From the NCBI GenBank assembly GCA_000469685.2, contig LS997567.1, positions 8,263,374 through 8,327,373 of the forward strand: a stretch of DNA of 64,000 bases, read 5' to 3'. The notes beneath the pieces are model-generated. The model had not been told where the DNA came from and searched no databases. It saw only the letters and a list, made by a program, of their open reading frames with translations. Of this stretch, positions 1 to 9,923 are shown piece after piece. Within the stretch, counting starts at the first letter, position 1. Each line of letters begins with the position of its first letter. The translations under genes and the position numbers were made by a program. Source of the DNA: Haemonchus contortus (lineage: Eukaryota > Nematoda > Chromadorea > Rhabditida > Trichostrongylidae).

Positions 1-809
1 TGGGAGCTCTACGTTTTTGAGGTTCTTTGTCATGCTTTATTTCAGCTGCGGGACCTTGAAGCATGATACTGTTTGGCTCAGCCTTCTTCTTGGTTGGCTC
101 CTTTTGGGCCTTCTTCTAATTTTTGGCAGGTTCCTTAACATTTGGCACCTTTCCGTTCTTCTTCATTGGTCCTGTCTTGGGAGCCACAACCTCTGAAGGT
201 AGTGACTCCTGTGTTACTTGAGAGCTTCTGCGCGAAGCAACCATTCCTTGAAATATTGGGTCTAAACCATTCGTTAGTCGTCGCTCTTCTGATGCAGGAC
301 CCGTGAATTCGTGGGTTCCATTTCTCTCAAATTCACAGAATTGTTCCCATGCTTGCTGTGCTTCCTGCTGAGACGGCAGTTCTTCTTGTGTGTTTGTCTT
401 TTGGACAGTCCGGACAGGGATTTCTCATGGTTAGTTACTTGTGCGCTGTTTCGTCCTGTTATGAGATATCCTAATCTGGATGGAATCAGTTTAAGTCCAG
501 ACGGTAATGTATATTCTGACTTCAATCCAACATCAAGAACTGAAAGGAGGTCGGCACATCCAAGAAGAACCGCTGGTTGGAGTTTTTTGATGGATGGGTC
601 AATGGACAATGAATGTTGTCTTCCATGCGAAATTTCTTGTCTTCGGTGCTGAGGCTGCTACGCTTCAGTGGTGTTGTGATTGTGTCGATGCGGGTGACGG
701 TGAATGCATGCTGGGTTCCTTCCATGTCCCACCTTCTGAGAACTGTGTTGGTAGAGGTCTTTTTCATTAGCTTACTCGAGCCAAACGTGTTGATTTCTAA
801 TCTAGCCAT
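1..809 (-). pseudogene. BEL/Pao retrotransposon pol fragment (DUF1758-like protease region)
   Basis: Translated from the minus strand, the segment from about 809 down to 274 reads as the retropepsin-like DUF1758 region of nematode BEL/Pao polyproteins. The recognisable part is LLGCADLLSVL, followed by YTLPSGLKLIPSRLGYLITG, which matches the usual 'LLG.D....LPSGL..IPS.LG.ILSG' pattern. The two parts sit in different frames joined near 530-600, so the copy is frameshifted. Below 270 the frame continues into a Lys/Pro-rich linker with an in-frame stop near 115. No LTR or complete reverse transcriptase is seen and the element runs off the window edge. The family assignment rests on motif recognition. 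A domesticated protein is unlikely because of the frameshift and stop. Confidence 0.68.
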
Positions 810-869
810 ACCCAGCGTATTGCTCTATACCGTAAGGCGATCTAGATCTTTAAGGCACTCACTACAAAG

Positions 870-1490
870 GATACAAATGTTCTTGTTCGTGCATATAAGT
901 CCTATGTCCGTTCACTAGTGGAAAGCGGGACCGTCGTTTTTTGCCCCAATAAAATGAAAAACATTACGTTGCTAGAAAGGGTTCAGAACAATTTTACTCG
1001 GAAAATTCTAGTTCGCTGGGGAGGTTTTCTGTCTTCCGAAATTCCTAAGGCCATAGTGAGTAAAAAATATTTCAGTCTTCCTTCACTACAGTCTAGGCGC
1101 AAGCTCTTTGACTTGTACATGATACACAAATTGCTGACAGGCGAATCCGCGGTCAATTTTTCGGACTTCTACTCATTGATTCTTTCCAAAACAAGGGGTA
1201 GTTAGCTCAAATTGTCCTTTTCTAGGCCCAAACTAACCATAAGAAGAAACTTTTTCACCGTAAGGGCTGGTCTTGCATACTTGCAAACCAGCAGGGCTTC
1301 TAGCATCCAAGGCTATCTGAGCTCCTTCAAACGGGCAGTTGGTAAAATATTTTAAAAGCATAGTTGTCACTTTCTGCTCTCAGAATTTGCTGTTCTATCG
1401 TAATGTGCTGTGTTGCTGTCGTTGTTGATGTTTTCCTTCTCGACGCTGTCTTATAAGGCGTATATGATAAATAAAATAAAATAATATTTC
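870..1490 (+). mobile_element. 5'-truncated LINE, C-terminal end of reverse transcriptase ORF (CR1/Jockey-like)
   Basis: One frame from about 879 to 1355 reads VLVRAYKSYVRSLVESG, then LERVQNNFTRKI, LPSLQSRRKLFDLYMIHKLL, SKTRGS, and a final block with RRNFF and SSFKRAVG before TAA at about 1353. This is the standard order of the region after the RT thumb in CR1/Jockey/Rex-type LINEs ('RAY.S.VR...EY...VW.P', 'LE.VQR.FT', 'LPSL..RR...DL...YKI', 'TRG', 'R..FF..R...WN.LP'). One in-frame TAG at about 1203 interrupts it. An A-rich tail with ATAAA units (about 1465-1480) follows. The copy lacks the catalytic RT domain, so it is a dead 3' fragment. It lies just downstream of the BEL fragment, in the opposite orientation. 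Confidence 0.7.
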
Positions 1491-2261
1491 TGCTTCAGCT
1501 GCTCTCTCTGTTGCGATGGTAATGCGCTCCAAGGACAATATTGTTTTACGGTAATGAGGATAGATTTTCTCGTGGAATTAACTCGTCATTATATTCCGTT
1601 TGAAATCTAGGGCAGAATCCTGTACATTGTTTTTAATCCATCTGCTGTTTCAATAGCTGATGAACAGAATTAACAAGTCCGTTATGCTCGGCTTAGTGAG
1701 TAGCGTTGCCCTTTAACATGGTTCACTGGTGGTCCTGTGCGGAACGACACCTATTATGCCGTCCTTCACAATTGTCGGGAAATCGCGAATTTTGGGTTTC
1801 TCAAAATATCGGCCTGATCGTTCGAACTACTTTACTTTTCTGGTGTGAATTTACTTTTTTTCGTGATTTCATCAAATTTAGATCAAATATTATAATAATA
1901 ATCAGGTTCTTCAAGAGTGGCTTGCATAGTTCATCTTATTGCTATTTTAATCGGTTATTTTTAGTTGTTTGCAGACTCTCCTCACCTTCTAATTATTCAG
2001 TGTTTCACTCTGTAGACATTATTTTTTAGTTTTGTTGAAGTTTTTGTTCGTAGTGCTATAAAACTGATTTGATTACTTATAGGATGGCGCAGATCTTCAT
2101 AACTGTCCTAAAATTCGTGTTTTCAATCAAATATATGTGTGTATTTTCCGTTTCGGCCAAATAAAATAAGTCTTTCGTTCGCTTTTGTGACGAAAGAAAT
2201 TGTTTAGGCCTTCTTAGCTGGCCTTTCGCAACTTTCTGCATTGAGTAGTTTTGAAAAAATT
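1491..2261. other. AT-rich spacer, no gene recognised
   Basis: No frame shows a recognisable domain or a convincing exon with both splice sites. The longest open frame (1706-2029, +) is low-complexity, Phe/Ser/Leu-rich and typical of AT-rich noncoding DNA. The stretch is upstream of rpl-28 and may hold its distal promoter, but I see no specific element to name. Confidence 0.4.
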
Positions 2262-2269
2262 GTTGTGTA

Positions 2270-2385
2270 TGTAGCGATCGATAATTGTGAACCAGTGGTC
2301 AATATAAATAGCGAAGTGGACCAGTATGATGAACAGAAAGAATTAATTCTGAGCACTGGTTCACAAAATTATCAATCGTTCCTTC
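2270..2385. repeat. Small foldback repeat upstream of rpl-28
   Basis: Arms of about 25 bp in inverted orientation are visible. CGATCGATAATTGTGAACCA at about 2273 is mirrored by the complement of TGGTTCACAAAATTATCAAT at about 2360-2380, separated by about 65 bp. This looks like a miniature inverted-repeat element about 180 bp before the rpl-28 start. No target duplication could be fixed. Confidence 0.5.
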
Positions 2386-2553
2386 ACTGTATTAGCTCCT
2401 TTCGTTCTTTCCTCGACTAGCAGTGGACTGATGGCACGGATGCCCCTTCTTTCTTTCTAGGAGAGAGCGAATTACTTTCAGGCAGAAGTTACTGTTTTGT
2501 TCGCGTTTGTTAATTTGCAACATATATGGCATGTTTAAGTAAATACATTGTTA

Positions 2554-2562
2554 CAGGGAAAT
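2554..2562 (+). promoter_or_regulatory. Splice acceptor just before rpl-28 ATG (probable SL trans-splice site)
   Basis: The sequence TTGTTACAG is followed by GGAAAT and then the ATG at 2563. An acceptor 6 bases before a ribosomal-protein start codon is the usual arrangement for spliced-leader trans-splicing in nematodes. A 5' UTR cis-intron is the alternative. No upstream exon was recognised, which favours trans-splicing. Confidence 0.55.
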
Positions 2563-5500
2563 ATGTCTGCCGATTTAACCTGGCAAATCATTCGTAAGAA
2601 CAATTGTTTTCTTCGACGACAGAAAGGGATCAAGAAGCATTTTTCTGTTGAGCCTTTCAATCTTCGTGGCATCAATAGTCCCCGTTTCAATGGGCTGATT
2701 AGCAAGAAAGCTATGGATATAGCTCCTGCGAAGGATGACAAAGGAGTTGTCGTGTCGTTGAAAGTGCCAGGTGATTTCTTCACTTTATTTAGCATTTTAT
2801 TTGAGAAACTACAGAAAAAAAAGGCTCTCTAATTCAAGAACGGTCGTGAAAAACTTGACTAGTATGCTCTAATAATAGCATGATAGTTAATAATAGGTGT
2901 GGTTTAGGGGACTGCACGAAGTTATTGATTGTTGCAGTTCTCCAAGATATTTTTCACCCAGTAAGTATCGAAATAGTATCGTAATTGGGCGGCGAAATTC
3001 TTGTCTGCAAATGCTGTCGATCAGGACCCCGCAGACTTGAGCTGCTTTGACGAATCTTTAAGCTTTTAAAATGTCTACCTTTATCGCTTTTTCCGTAAAT
3101 TTTTAATTTACCTTTTTTGAAATGCAACTTATTATACTTTTTACTTTTATTGCTTTATAGTACTCAGCGCGTAAGACTCAGCTCTCAAAGTGCCTCCTTG
3201 TTTTCTTTTTTTGGTTTACATATTCCGGACATTTTTTCACACTGCAAAGTATTTTGTTTGAACTATTAACGAACAAGGAAGCGTGCTATTAGGGTGCTCG
3301 GTAAGTTTCTGCCGAAAACTTCAAAAAAGGCTTTTCTTAAGATGTTGAATAATTTTCCGTAAAATCATTATGAAAGAGTTTCATTACTTGTATGCGCATA
3401 ATGTGCCGGATTTTCTTTTTGATATCGCAGCCGTTTGGCCAGACCGGGACTTATCTTTGACATCTCTCTTGCTTCCTCGTCGAATTGTCGGAACGAGGTT
3501 TGCAAAATAAGCCAACCAGTGGAGGCTTCAAGAGTACGTGGTGAGGAGACATTTAGCCACCCTAATAGGGTTAAGTATGCAAGTAAGAGAGGGTCTGATG
3601 TGTTACGCGCATACAAGTGATTAATTTGTGTAGAAGCTGTTATTGATTGATGTAGGAAAAAGTAATGTGTTGCGATTCTATCGCCGAGGTGATGGGATCA
3701 CGCCGCATTCGCGAGTCGGCGCCCATTGCGACTGGGATTTACAGCTTTTGTCATGATCATGTAACGACACCACAGTGGTGTGACTTCAAGTGAGAGGATT
3801 GGTTTTCCTTCCGATACTTAAAATCTCATTTTCCTTTTGATCCTTCAGCCCATTCCTCAGACATGTTCCGTGCGCTTTTGATACTAAAGGGTACTTCACG
3901 ATAAATATGGCCCCTGAGTTCTCCCTCTAAGAATACTCAGTGGCTCCCAAGGGTAACTGGAAGGATGCCATCGGTTCAAAAAAAACTCAACAGCTAGGGC
4001 ATAGTGGGAGGGCCACTACCGGATCGCCCGGATGCCACGCCCATGGACCCGTGTCGTGTTAGATGAGTGTCGAGGCGATACAGATTGCAATATTTGCGTC
4101 GTGACCCACACGGTCTGCGCACAATCAACTGATCGCCGAATGATTAGACGACGTTTTTCTGGTATTCTATTATTTTCTGTTATTCTGTTTGCTACTGCGG
4201 TCCTTAATTTAGTTTTCTCCCTTAAGGGGTTGAGAAGGGGGGGGGGGGGCTATTTTTGCTGTTAATAGTGTTTTTGTTGATTTATGCTTATGAGTGAATG
4301 AATTTTAGAGTACATTTTTGCTTACTAAAGTCGGCCATTCCCACCACAATCCACATGTACGCAATGACACACGTATAGCTCGTATAGCTGGTATAGCTCG
4401 TAACTTCATTTTTCGGGTCTCATTCTCGTTCAGCCCCATTTTTGAAGGTTTTTCTAAGCTTTTTCACTCGGAAAACACCAATTCGCGCGCTCTGTTTGCC
4501 CTAATCGCACTATTTCCCACCTTCCCTTTCATTTTTTGTCATAATCTGGGTAATTCAATGTTATCGTGAGCTGTGCCTTTTAAGTTGATCTTCATTTTCT
4601 AATCCCTATGTAACTGCGTCCAAGACGAAGTGCTATCTGTTGCTAGGCATTGATATATTGGAATTTTGCTTCACTCTTGCTTAGCTTTGCGCTGCGCGCC
4701 ACATTTGTCCGCGTGACATCGTTATCTCGGCGATAGAATCGCACTCCTCCCAGGAACAAGGGCAAGGCTCAAAGGCGTTCTGAAGAATTATAAACGCGGT
4801 ATCAGTCATCAACATTGGAATATCGACCTGTCGCCAACAGCAACCTTTCCAAGTACTTTTTAGGGCGGCGGGCTTCTAGTGAAGAACAAATCTTTCTTCC
4901 TATACCCAAATTTTCGTTATGTGGTCTGTATTTAAATTTTTCACTGTTTTTAGTTTTTGTTGGAATTTCGAGGGTGCCGTTAGATCCGTGTATTGTTTTT
5001 TCTACTGCAATCTTATGACTGTACTTTTCAGGTAAGGTAGGAAGACCAGCGATGAGCGTCAGGACCATCACGCTTCGTAACCGTGACAAAATTTTAAAAT
5101 CTGTGAAGGCAATCGCAAAAAGTCAAGGTCTCACTCCATACTACAAGGTACTTTTTTGTTGCGTCGTTATTGAGTTGCTTGATTATAAGGTCGGGTTGAA
5201 GCTTTGGTTGAACATGTTCTTTTATCAGAAGTTTTCTTTCAAAACCTTTTCGACTAGTTTCTAAGAAAAAAGTTTCTTTCTCAACAAATTTTCGTGAGTT
5301 GAGTTAATAGGAAGTGCTGTCGTACTTCATCTTTGGGAAACCATTCGGTTGTAAAGTAGGAGCAGACAGGTCACAAAGTTCCATTTGGGACGACGGTAAT
5401 GAAGATCAGCGCTTTATGGGATCTACACTCTTTCAGAGGGTTACGGATCTTGCAGTCGACATGGAACTCGGGGGCTGTTGTGCGCTTATTTTCGGGATAA

Positions 5501-6018
5501 TGTCTAAAGATATGAAAAAAGCCCAATATTAATAACCAGAAAGAAGTGGTGGTGGTGCCCTACAGCAGTTATAACTCTTAATCGTATTTAGAGGGGTAGC
5601 CTTTACTTTACTTACGTCGAGAGACGGTTCCTTGCGAAAGCAATATCCCTGAGCTTTGAGGAGTACCACGGTGGGTGAGACGATTGAATAAGGGATGGAC
5701 CCATCCACCCGGTGCTTCTTCACCCCTAAAGCTTAGGTAAAAAAAAACCAAGTTTTTTGGCTGAAAAACGTTTTTATGCTTCATTTGGTCTCGCAGAGTC
5801 GGCCATCTCCTTCTCTGCGCTCTAGCGCTCAATGTTGTAAAATAGCGGTGCCCCCAACCATATTATTGTCGAAATTTTTTTCCGTATATCCACTTTTGTT
5901 CAACTACTTTGATGTTTGATATTGTTGGTTATTTTAGCTTGCCCAAAGGCGTGCTGCTGCAATTGTTCGTTCGCAGCAACCAAAATCGAAAAAACACGTG
6001 AAGAAAGTTGATGCGTAA
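2563..6018 (+). CDS. rpl-28: 60S ribosomal protein L28 (eL28), three exons
   Basis: Component of the large cytosolic ribosomal subunit. Exons are 2563-2770, 5032-5147 and 5938-6018, totalling 405 nt and encoding 134 residues plus stop; the family is usually about 125-140 residues. Exon 1 (MSADLTWQIIRKNNCFLRRQ...) carries the family pattern NLR..NS.R.NGLI.KKA and then KGVVVSLK. Exon 2 starts GKVGRPA and continues through RNRDKILKSVKAIAKSQGL to TPYYK. Exon 3 is LAQRRAAAIVRSQQPKSKKH plus a short basic tail ending in TAA. Phases agree: exon 1 ends with one base (g), exon 2 supplies two, and exons 2 and 3 join in phase 0. Donors are GTGATT and GTACTT; acceptors are TTTTCAG and ATTTTAG. Reading on past the exon 1 donor gives a spurious ORF to 2832. 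Both introns are filled with transposon-derived sequence (see 3665-4745 and 5530-5860). The start is fixed by homology to eL28 N-termini and by the acceptor just before it. Confidence 0.95.
2880..3660. other. rpl-28 intron 1, unannotated part
   Basis: Intronic AT-rich sequence. ORFs here (3368-3616 minus, 3435-3620 plus) overlap on opposite strands and show no domain, so I treat them as chance. No splice signals suggest an extra rpl-28 exon. Confidence 0.5.
3665..4745. mobile_element. Inverted-repeat DNA element in rpl-28 intron 1, with a second element nested inside
   Basis: GCGATTCTATCGCCGAGG at about 3673 is mirrored by the complement of CTCGGCGATAGAATCGC at about 4725-4742. These form short terminal inverted repeats of an element about 1.07 kb long. 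The interior from about 3886 to 4580 is itself bounded by ends of another family (see separate entry). No transposase frame is present, so both are non-autonomous. Confidence 0.5.
3886..4580. mobile_element. Non-autonomous DNA element, AAGGCACAGTTCACGATA-end family, copy 1
   Basis: The left end (AAAGGGTACTTCACGATAAA) and right end (TTATCGTGAGCTGTGCCTTTT) are inverted repeats of the consensus AAGGCACAGTTCACGATAAT seen at many other places in the window. The interior shares blocks with the element at 35703-36864, for example GATTGCAATATT and CTGATCGCCGA. A 13-base poly-G run (4237-4249) lies inside. No coding frame is supported. Confidence 0.6.
5530..5860. repeat. Dispersed repeat in rpl-28 intron 2 (related copy at 29.0-29.4 kb)
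   Basis: Blocks around 5640-5740 (GGTGGGTGAGACGATT, then a complementary CACCCGGTGCTTCTTCACCC, then AAGCTTAGGTAAAAA) and around 5790-5860 (CTTCTCTGCGCTCTAGCGCT, then AAAAATAGCGGTG-like) recur at 29170-29440. This shows a shared mobile or MITE-like family. Termini were not resolved. Confidence 0.45.
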
Positions 6019-6044
6019 GCGCTATTTGTTCGTTGTTGATTCTG

Positions 6045-6050
6045 AATAAA
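6045..6050 (+). terminator. Polyadenylation signal of rpl-28
   Basis: AATAAA lies 26 bases after the rpl-28 stop codon (TAA at 6016-6018), a normal distance for a nematode 3' UTR. Confidence 0.75.
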
Positions 6051-6739
6051 TTTTTAAAGTTATATGGGATTCTGCAGCTGTACTTCCATTCTACTAGTCT
6101 CGAGTTGAGAACTTTTTCATTTCTTCATGTAGCAAACGACTTTACGTTGAAGTTCATCAGTTATAGTCAAGCATCTTCCTCCTTTCCACACATTGTGGCA
6201 ATCATAATTTAATGTTTATTGGCGATTGCTGGTGTTGGGTATGGCTTGAGTACTCGTGACGAGATCCATAATCCTTTACAAGTCCAAGACGATAGGGTCG
6301 CTGATAGGGGATTCCCATTTGCGTTCTAGTTATGTCCGCGGGGGTACTACGATGAACTTGGTCTACGGTATGATAGAGTAAAAAATAGCTGTCCCGATAA
6401 GTATATGAATAGCGTATACCTTCTATATGCAATGGTGGTCCGGTGGATGACATACTATTTTTGCAGTACAGAAATAAACAGAGTAAATAACAGAATATGT
6501 GCAGGACTGACTTGTAGGCGAAGACGAAGAAAGAAGGAGCTATCGATGATGGGTGGCCTAATCATGCCCCTTGGGCCAAAAAATTAAAAGCAAAACATCA
6601 TTCCCGTCAGATCACCCATGGTTTGAGATTAAAGATTTTGGTGATCGCGAAAGTCGCGGTATTCCCCACCACTCAGGGTCCCGTTCTTGTAACAGACAAC
6701 ATGAAACGTAGTAGCAACAAGCAAAGTAACACTTCACAG
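6051..6739. other. Intergenic region 3' of rpl-28
   Basis: No domain-bearing frame or splice-flanked exon was found. Short ORFs at 6202-6453 (minus) and 6405-6587 (plus) are low-information and overlap each other antisense. Confidence 0.4.
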
Positions 6740-7540
6740 AATTTACGTCGGGTAGACTTGTCTGTGTAGCCCTTTCAGCCGCTCCTTCAGCTCCATGATC
6801 CTGCTTTCAGCTTCCCTCTTAGCATCCGCTGCTTCGGCCAGGTTTCTGCTGATTTCCGCCGACCTTCCTGGTAGGTCAGGGATTTAGCTATGGTACCCAT
6901 ACCTTTTGCAATGATGACATCCCACGTTGAACTTGCGGCAAGCATGGTGTTCGAGTTTGATTTCAAGGTAGCAGGCGCATCTATTTCCTTCATTCAGTGT
7001 CAATCTGTGCACCGAACTTTCCTTGTAGATCTCACAAGAATCGCTATAGTGTTTTCCGACTCTCTGGCAAAAAGCAGCAAATTGTTCTTTCGTCCCAGCG
7101 TCTTATGATGCCTCGACTGAAGTTCCTGGGTTTACATTTGGGTTCCCTTTCGGGTTCATCGATGAGATTGTCAAATTCCTCAATTTCTGCGTAAGCGTCG
7201 AAGATTTCTCTATCTATTTGGCGCCACATCACAGCCTTGTATTCTTCTCCATCGTCCACTGCGACATTTTCCATTAACTCCGCATTCTGCTGGGTAATCT
7301 TCGCTCCCTCTCGATCAAGGGGGCTCGGCTCTGGCTGAAGCACCTCAGTGACCTCCCCCTCGCCGCTGCTCCCGTCTCCATCGCCGTCTATAGTACGTCG
7401 TTCCGAGGCTGCCGGTGGAGACAGTTTCCACATGGCGTCGGTGAGTGTGTTGCGCACGTGGTCCATGTCCAAGCGATGAACTCTTGAAGCTTCGCCCTTT
7501 CATTTTGAACAATGGCTTTCAGTTCTTCATACAGATCCAT
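6740..7540 (-). pseudogene. Gag-like ORF of a nematode BEL/Pao element, with Cys/His zinc-knuckle region, frameshifted
   Basis: On the minus strand an ATG at 7540 begins MDLYEELKAIVQNERAKLQE. A one-base shift then leads into a long acidic, coiled-coil-like frame (7472-7044; it includes AELMENVAVDDGEEYKAVMW). A second shift near 7110 gives GTKEQFAAFCQRVGKHYSDS. This is followed by a spaced Cys/His region (C..C......H.C......C..C......H) and then an Arg/Glu-rich helix ending near 6745. Frequent-Cys knuckles after a coiled-coil segment are typical of nematode BEL/Pao gag. At least two frameshifts and an internal stop make it a pseudogene. It lies downstream, on the same strand, of the BEL integrase end at 8002-9060, which is the reverse of the expected gag-pol order. 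Confidence 0.6.
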
Positions 7541-8001
7541 AATCTGAAGGGGTAATGTTAGCGTAAATCAAATGCGCGATGTTAGCTACATATTTCTTGT
7601 TTGCTAATTAACTTTTCTGCATCATATAAGTTTTGAAGCGTTTTTTGGATATTACCTGTGAGCGTGAACATCAAAAATGAGTTGAGAGGTATTGTTTTTT
7701 CTCAATACTTTTTCGAAGACAAGATAAGGTGCGTGAACATGAGCCGGATTTTTGCTTTCACGAGCTTTGTGTATCACAGGAAACGGTCGGGGGTGGCCAG
7801 ACCATAACACCTCTTTGGAAAATCACCGCTTGGGTTGTATACGAATGCCAAGGGGCAACTGCTGCTTGATATTGTTGAATGGGGTCGCATCAGTTTGCGA
7901 GGTCTTTGTTCTAAATGAACAACCATGACTACTTCGCTTCAAATAAGCCTTATGATCATGCTTTATTATGAGAGATGATGACCCAGATGAGTACGGCAGT
8001 G
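7541..8001. other. Segment between BEL pol end and gag-like ORF; possible LTR or leader
   Basis: No coding frame is supported. Its position between a pol 3' end and a gag start on the same strand is where a shared LTR would lie in a tandem or circle-derived element. I could not find a duplicated copy of it in the window to prove an LTR. Confidence 0.25.
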
Positions 8002-9060
8002 CTATGATACGGGGTGAATGAGCGTAAACTTTTTGGAATTTGTGCACGGTTTGCGTAATGACTTGTACCATTTTGACGCACATTCTCGTGGCGCCCGTAT
8101 GTGGATTCCCATTCGACCCTTAAAAAAGCGAAAGAAGCATGATGCAGAAAAGGAACCACTTGCTAGACCGGACGCGCGTTTTTTGTATGGGATAGCCGTC
8201 TTTATATGATGAGTGCTGCGTAACTGCGTGCGCGGCCGTAGGTTGTACGTTCCCTGTGTCGTGGGTCGGTCTTGTACTGGAAAGTCTGAACAAGTCCCGT
8301 CTTTACTCGATGTTGCTTCCTTGTCGTCCTTGAGCTCCAGCGGCACGATGAGGTTAATAGGCCGTTTCATAGACCGTCGCGTTACCGTAACCAATTCCAC
8401 TTCCCGGATTTGACTGTCGGTCCCCGCGAAGGTTCGTGTTATTCGCGCAAGCTTCCAGTCGTTTCTAGGGAGAATAGCGTCGCTCACGAGAACAATCCCT
8501 CCAGTCTTTGGGGTGCAAACGTGATGACGCTTTGAGGAAATATGTTGTTTGCGGGTCTCCCGCAGGCTAGTTAAGTAGTTCCTCTGCCACACAATCCAAA
8601 ATTGGTCCGTGATCCGGCAGGAAGAGGCCAGTGCTTTCTCTGCTTCAATTTTCGTTGCCAGGGCACGACTTTCCGCTGGCGAAAGGTCATCTGGATCTGT
8701 CGTTTGACTTGGAATTTCGTAAGGAAATGTTAGCACAATGTCTTTCTGGAGGAAATCTATAGGGCGAGTGGAGTCCAGGTTGTCCTGTTCTTACCCTAGA
8801 TAGGTCAGCGGTCTGGAGTTCAAGCAGGCCTCGATTTCCGTTAAAGTTGTCCTGAGGTCGTCTACTGACAAAGGGGGCTTTCCCTTAATCGATTTGTAAT
8901 GTGCGTGTTTCATGAACTTTATCAGGCGTTCATAAACTCCCCCCCCCCCCCCCCCACTTGCCAATGTGCGTAGGGCGTAATATTCTTCCATTCGATCTCG
9001 TATTGTACCTTTTTCATCACTTCGCGCCTAGGTGCGAGGCGAGCTTTGATTAGGTGCAAT
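8002..9060 (-). pseudogene. BEL/Pao integrase C-terminus and DUF5641 domain, truncated
   Basis: On the minus strand the reading starts near 9060 with EIEWKNITPYAHWQ. It runs through a homopolymer to VYERLIKFMKHAHYKSIKGK, then EIEACLNSRPLTYL. After a gap it continues with FWIVWQRNYLTSLRE, GGIVLVSDAILPRNDWKLAR and RRSMKRPINLIVPLEL. This is the ordered series of signatures of the integrase core end ('W.GG.YERLI....K', 'EIE..LNSRPLT') followed by DUF5641 ('FW.RW..EYL..LR', 'G.IVL..D...PR..W.LA.V', 'R..NLL.PLE'). The upstream part of integrase, RNase H and RT are missing, because the copy abuts a DNA element near 9060-9160. A poly-C run at 8939-8955 breaks the frame. Confidence 0.8.
8939..8955. 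repeat. 17-base poly-C (poly-G on minus strand) inside integrase
   Basis: An uninterrupted C17 run lies exactly where integrase needs Gly-Gly codons after HWQ. It shifts the frame between the two flanking integrase pieces. Confidence 0.9.
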
Positions 9061-9157
9061 CGAAAAAACATTCGCACACCCTTCGCACCGGAACACACAC
9101 GCTGCAAGCAGGCAGCTTACTGTAGCCAGCTATACGGATGACAGCAACCCTTATTAG

Positions 9158-9437
9158 CCGCTTTCATAGTCCGCCGGCGAGCCGGCGTGCCGGTCGGCCG
9201 GCCGGCCGGGTGTCAGGCCAGGCAGTGCTAGGGGGGAGGAGGGAGGCAGACGGTCGGTCAGCCCCTTCGAAGGGCTGTAAACAAAGAGAAACAAGATCAA
9301 AAACCATTTGTACAAGCCCCTTGTTGTTTGGTTTTTGATCTTGTTCTCCTTTGTTTTCAGCCCTTTGGCCGACCGTCTGCCTCCCTCCTCCCCCCTAGCA
9401 CTGCCTCGCCTGGCACGCCTTCGGACTATGAAAGCAT
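9158..9437. mobile_element. Long GC-rich foldback element (CGCTTTCATAGTCCG ends), copy 1
   Basis: The left arm starts CCGCTTTCATAGTCCG and the right arm ends with its complement, CGGACTATGAAAGC. The arms share about 100 bp, including CTAGGGGGGAGGAGGGAGGC and its complement, with a short central loop around 9300-9330. Long overlapping ORFs on both strands (such as 9154-9459) are mirror images produced by the palindrome, not genes. Related copies lie at 10903-11167 and 56676-56831. Confidence 0.75.
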
Positions 9438-9534
9438 CCATTGTCACATTCTCGTCCAACTCCTAACTGTACTTTTTTGAAGCCTTATATTTTTCTGAAT
9501 ACACCGGTTTTCGTGTTCTCTTCGTTTTGAGCCA

Positions 9535-9655
9535 TGCACAAAAAGTTGGCTTCGGTTGGGATTTTAACCCACACTTGTGTGCTTTACGGACTTCGTGCTC
9601 GTCGTCCCTTACACTACGGAGGCCGCATGCCCTTGCCTTTTTAATGGCTTTCCTT
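9535..9655 (-). mobile_element. tRNA-derived SINE-like element, second family, copy 1
   Basis: Read on the minus strand, GCGGCCTCCGTAGTGTAAGG resembles a tRNA 5' half with an A-box. About 40 bp later GTGGGTTAAAATCCCA resembles a B-box/T-stem. The same arrangement recurs at 30325-30460. It is degenerate and unlikely to be a functional tRNA. Confidence 0.45.
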
Positions 9656-9717
9656 TTCTTTGTGTACTACAGCTGTGAATTACATCCATGTTTTTTGATG
9701 ATAATGAATAACGAATC

Positions 9718-9723
9718 TTTATT
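9718..9723 (-). terminator. Candidate polyadenylation signal of the MFS transporter gene
   Basis: AATAAA on the minus strand lies about 200 bases after the stop codon at 9926-9924. It is the nearest exact match that I saw. Other near-matches are possible. Confidence 0.4.
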
Positions 9724-9923
9724 GTAAATGTATTTTACAGAAAAAAACTAAATTATCACAATTCATCATTCGCGATCCGAGTGTCATGTATTAAGTGAAT
9801 TTCATGAAAAACGTAATAAAAATCATATAGGATCTGTGACACGATGATAAAGGCTTTAGAACATGTAGTGAATCAAGCATACTAATCATTCTTTGTACAA
9901 AACCGAATACTAATGATGTGTAG

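Noticed and set aside
2535..2795. 86-codon minus ORF over rpl-28 exon 1
   Set aside because: Antisense to a conserved ribosomal-protein exon.
9154..9459. 101-codon ORF with Arg/Gly-rich peptide
   Set aside because: Lies wholly in a foldback; the opposite strand gives a mirrored ORF.
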